Under the pieces are notes generated by a model. The model did not search any database. It was not told where the DNA came from and was given only the letters and a program-made list of their open reading frames with translations. A DNA stretch of 33,992 bases, from the NCBI GenBank assembly GCA_934219025.1, contig CAKQDG010000014.1:1-33992 (forward strand). Reading direction: 5' to 3'. Below, one piece after another: positions 31,790 to 33,992 of the stretch; within the stretch, counting starts at the first letter, position 1, and each line of letters begins with the position of its first letter. Both the position numbers and the translations under genes were made by a program. Origin of the DNA: an uncultured Prevotella sp. Lineage in GTDB: Bacteria > Bacteroidota > Bacteroidia > Bacteroidales > Bacteroidaceae.

Positions 31790-32884
31790 CTACAAGAATT
31801 CCTCCCCCTCTTCCATCTGCACCTCGTTGATGTATTTTCTGACGAGAGCCGACGAGTCTTCCTTCTTGCATACAAGGAGCACGTTGCCCTTCTCCGCCAC
31901 GATATATCCGTCGAGACTGTTGAGCACGGCAATGTGGTCGTCGGGCAGTTTCACGATGTTGCCCCTGCAGTTGTCGAGCAGCACGCGCTTGCTCAACACC
32001 ACGTTGTCGCCCTCGCCGCGGCTCATCGTTTCATACATGGAGTGCCACGTGCCCAGGTCGGCCCATCCGAACGAGCATTTCATCATATACACATTGTCGC
32101 TCTTCTCCAGTATGCCGTAGTCTATCGACAGATTGGGATAAACGGAATAGTGGTCTTCGATGCATTTCTCTTCCATCTCCACGGAATATTCCACGTCGGG
32201 CGAATCTATGGCACGCAATACGGGCGGGAAGATTTTCTTCAAACATTCCCTCAGATATTCACACCGGGCAAGGAAGAGCCCTGTGTTCCAGTAGAATTCG
32301 CCGCTCTGCATAAACATGCGGGCGAATTCCCTTTCGGGCTTTTCGGTAAAACTTTTCACCTTATATATATTGTCGTCCGACTTGTTGTCGTCAATCTGTA
32401 TATATCCGTATCCCGGCTCCGGGCGCGTAGGTTTCACGCCCATCGTGAGCAGAGCGTCGTTTTCGCCCACCCATTGCAGTCCGCTCACCACATCATTCCG
32501 GAAGTCGTCCTCGTTCAGAATCATCTGGTCTGACGGCACCACCACGAGTCTTGCCTCGGGGCAGCGGTGGAGTATTCTGCACGTGGCCCATGCCACGCTA
32601 GGCGCCGTGTTTCTGTTCACGGGTTCCAGAAGCACATTGGCAGCAGGAACTTCCGGCAGCTGCTCCTTTACGAGCGCCACGAAGTCGCGGTTTGTGGCAA
32701 CAATGATATTTTCCGGCTTGATAAACTTTGCCATCCTCATGTAAGTCTGCTGCAGCAAGGTTTTTCCGGTTGAAAAGAAGTCGAGAAACTGCTTTGGCAT
32801 ATTCTCGCGGCTCACCGGCCAGAGCCTCTTGCCTTTACCTCCGGCAAGAATCACGCAATAGTCGTTCTCGTTATAATTCTTCAT
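31790..32884 (-). CDS. Mannose-1-phosphate guanylyltransferase
   Basis: 364 residues, the nucleotidyltransferase domain only. It makes GDP-mannose from GTP and mannose-1-phosphate for fucose, glycan and LPS synthesis. The N-terminal signature VILAGGKGKRLWPVSRENMPKQFL shows the GTP-binding loop, with KQFL also typical. Other marks are VVPSDQMI (100-125), EPGYGYIQID, SFTEKPE and FWNTGLF-like GEFYWNTGLFLA. The C-terminal cupin-like isomerase of bifunctional ManC/AlgA is absent. The product is clear, but whether it should be called manC is a matter of convention. Confidence 0.95.
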   Translation of the reverse strand: MKNYNENDYCVILAGGKGKRLWPVSRENMPKQFLDFFSTGKTLLQQTYMRMAKFIKPENIIVATNRDFVALVKEQLPEVPAANVLLEPVNRNTAPSVAWATCRILHRCPEARLVVVPSDQMILNEDDFRNDVVSGLQWVGENDALLTMGVKPTRPEPGYGYIQIDDNKSDDNIYKVKSFTEKPEREFARMFMQSGEFYWNTGLFLARCEYLRECLKKIFPPVLRAIDSPDVEYSVEMEEKCIEDHYSVYPNLSIDYGILEKSDNVYMMKCSFGWADLGTWHSMYETMSRGEGDNVVLSKRVLLDNCRGNIVKLPDDHIAVLNSLDGYIVAEKGNVLLVCKKEDSSALVRKYINEVQMEEGEEFL

Positions 32885-33057
32885 TGCATTTAGTATCTAA
32901 GATTAAAAAAATATCCTGTCTTATTTATTATAGCGCACGAAATTACTTTTTATTGTGCAGACAGGCAAGAATTTATGTCTTTTATAACACAAATCACGAT
33001 AATTTAGCACATCAACGCAGGGGCATAAGAATAAAATCCAGAATTTAGGGTGAAAAA

Positions 33058-33089
33058 TTTGCGAGTTGAAAAAAATTGTATTACCTTTG
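33058..33089 (+). promoter_or_regulatory. Promoter of tRNA-Leu
   Basis: TTTG (33058-33061), 20 nt, TACCTTTG (33082-33089): a full consensus. The start near 33096 lies about 6 nt before the tRNA. Confidence 0.75.
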
Positions 33090-33101
33090 CACCGCATTTA
33101 A

Positions 33102-33183
33102 GCCCAGATGGCGGAATCGGTAGACGCGCTGGTCTCAAACACCAGTGGGGCAACCCGTGCCGGTTCGACCCCGGCTCTGGGTA
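33102..33183 (+). tRNA. tRNA-Leu (anticodon CAA)
   Basis: An 82-nt class II tRNA. The acceptor GCCCAGA pairs with TCTGGGT (one G-U), with discriminator A. The anticodon loop CTCAAAC reads CAA (codon UUG). A short variable arm (GTGGGGCAACCC) is followed by GTGCCGG-TTCGACC-CCGGC. The long variable arm fits leucine. CCA is not encoded. It has its own promoter and terminator. Confidence 0.95.
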
Positions 33184-33186
33184 CGC

Positions 33187-33224
33187 AAAGCGGATGAAAC
33201 TTCATTGTTCCATCCGCTTTTTTA
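33187..33224 (+). terminator. Terminator of tRNA-Leu
   Basis: A 10-bp stem AAAGCGGATG (33187-33196) with CATCCGCTTT (33211-33220), followed by a T-rich run, directly behind the tRNA. Confidence 0.85.
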
Positions 33225-33279
33225 TTTTCATTCTCTCTGCAAGCTGCATCTTCATCTTGCATGGAGAATAGTTGTGCAC

Positions 33280-33444
33280 TTATTCCTCTACCGGCGAGAA
33301 TTCATCCTTGCCCACGCCACAGAGCGGGCACTCGAAATCTGCCGGAAGGTCTTCAAAGGCTGTGCCTGCCGGTATTCCTGCCTCTGGCACTCCCACTGCC
33401 GGATCATACTCCCAACCGCACACGTCGCATACATACTTCTTCAT
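33280..33444 (-). CDS. Rubredoxin
   Basis: 54 residues, a complete rubredoxin; this short gene is easily overlooked. The iron ligands are in two knuckles, [12 protein letters not shown] (C6, C9) and [13 protein letters not shown] (C39, C42), with the conserved [15 protein letters not shown] between them. It transfers single electrons, usually to superoxide reductase, rubrerythrin or similar enzymes of anaerobes. The ATG at 33444-33442 has AAGGAA 7-12 nt upstream. Promoter TTTG-N21-TATATTTG precedes it. It is a single gene, convergent with tRNA-Leu. Confidence 0.96.
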   Translation of the reverse strand: MKKYVCDVCGWEYDPAVGVPEAGIPAGTAFEDLPADFECPLCGVGKDEFSPVEE

Positions 33445-33499
33445 AATGTTTTCCTTTCTTTTTATTTAAAGTGAATATTGTTGTTTTTCTTTTCGCTTG

Positions 33500-33532
33500 C
33501 AAATATACGAAACATACCCGCTTGCATGCAAA
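33500..33532 (-). promoter_or_regulatory. Promoter of the rubredoxin gene
   Basis: Minus strand TTTG (33529-33532), 21 nt, TATATTTG (33500-33507). It predicts a start near 33493 and a leader of about 50 nt. Confidence 0.65.
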
Positions 33533-33597
33533 CGATAAATTCTACCGAACAATAGAAATCTTCTATTCGATGAGATTCAGAAGATAACGTCAAGCAG

Positions 33598-33922
33598 AAA
33601 AGTGTTCTAAATTTCCACACCCTGATTTCTTAATTTTTCTTTAGCGAAAACAGGCAGTTTTAAAGAAGCAATGCTTTTCTGGGAGAGAAGCAATGCTTTG
33701 CTCCCGAAAAAGCATTGCTTCTTCCGAAGCGGAGCTTTGGCTTATACATTATTTAACTTTCGGGGGATGGGCTGACGGGTGTTTTTGAAGAAGTTTAGAA
33801 CACTTTGTCTTTGTTCTTCTTGCATCCATGAAAATGTTTCGTTTTTGTAATTTTGAAAGCTCAGTAATATATATTATCAGAAGTGAGAGGGATATTGTTT
33901 TAGACAAAAACAATAAAAACCC
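33598..33922. repeat. Dispersed non-coding repeat, copy B
   Basis: Corresponds to 8809-9156: AAAAGTGTTCTAAA at 33598-33611, its inverse TTTAGAACACTTT at 33794-33806, three 22-bp AAGCAATGCTT-type units, and a final TTTTAGACAAAAACAATAAAAA-like stretch. Here the terminal 13-mers are inverted whereas copy A has them direct. The area 33445-33992 otherwise holds the rubredoxin promoter and no gene. Confidence 0.7.
33666..33731. repeat. Three 22-bp units (copy B)
   Basis: Cores begin at 33666, 33688 and 33710, again exactly 22 bp apart. The third is in inverse orientation (AAGCATTGCTT). The preserved period in two separate loci argues that the spacing matters or that the array spread as a unit. Confidence 0.75.
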
Positions 33923-33992
33923 CCGAAACAAGTAAAACCCTCGTTCCTCGGGTCAATCGATGTATTATCATATTTCCTTATGAGAACAAGTT

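Noticed and set aside
33749..33931. 60-codon minus-strand frame at the window end
   Set aside because: Part of repeat copy B; the matching part of copy A does not keep the frame.

Overview
The window looks like a chromosomal segment of a Bacteroidales bacterium, most probably Prevotella or a close relative in Prevotellaceae. The support is direct. Several promoters match the Bacteroidetes TTTG-N19..21-TAnnTTTG pattern. Exported proteins end in type-IX-secretion-like tails. There is a TonB/beta-barrel protein with a carboxypeptidase-regulatory-like front domain, a FISUMP-type lipoprotein-like domain and a Bacteroidales-style uL13 N-terminus.

Layout. (1) 1-1213, minus strand: the rplM-rpsI-rpsB ribosomal operon with a ~220-nt structured leader; rplM is broken by a frameshifting deletion. 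(2) 1324-5600, plus strand: a promoter and a four-gene Rhs-like cassette, made of a small secreted YD-repeat protein, a compact SpvB/FG-GAP/RHS-core protein, an AT-rich glycine-zipper ORF overlapping it by 4 nt, and an AT-rich membrane protein that could be an immunity protein. (3) 5737-8762, minus strand: an iron-type alcohol dehydrogenase, then a fluoride-channel operon (crcB) carrying two unknown genes. (4) 8809-9394: a non-coding dispersed repeat followed by tRNA-Pro(GGG). (5) 9475-12012: an outer-membrane beta-barrel receptor. (6) 12191-18694, minus strand: gltB and gltD (glutamate synthase) with a four-helix-bundle (S23-type) gene and microsatellites between them. (7) 18613-19223: non-coding DNA with two inverted-repeat structures. 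(8) 19224-22410: an ECF sigma factor with a membrane partner, divergent from a TPR/HTH membrane regulator; two consensus-like promoters flank a 16-bp direct repeat. (9) 22509-30398, plus strand: a putative operon of exported proteins, led by a 1586-aa protein built from fourteen ~105-residue beta-rich repeats arranged as two copies of a seven-repeat set. Its last gene is split by an in-frame TAG. (10) 30415-32884, minus strand: an acetylxylan-esterase-family hydrolase and a mannose-1-phosphate guanylyltransferase. (11) 33058-33992: tRNA-Leu(CAA), a 54-aa rubredoxin, and a second copy of the dispersed repeat.

How the parts relate. Housekeeping functions (ribosome, nitrogen assimilation, tRNAs, GDP-mannose) are interleaved with surface or secreted functions. 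The sigma factor, the TPR/HTH regulator and the exported-protein operon are adjacent, so a local regulatory link is plausible but not shown. The strongest leads are the 7+7 repeat protein and its operon, the compact Rhs cassette with its AT-rich tail genes, and the paired non-coding repeat with its exact 22-bp periodicity. Two disrupted genes (rplM and the terminal secreted protein) could be real mutations or sequence/assembly errors; the window cannot decide.
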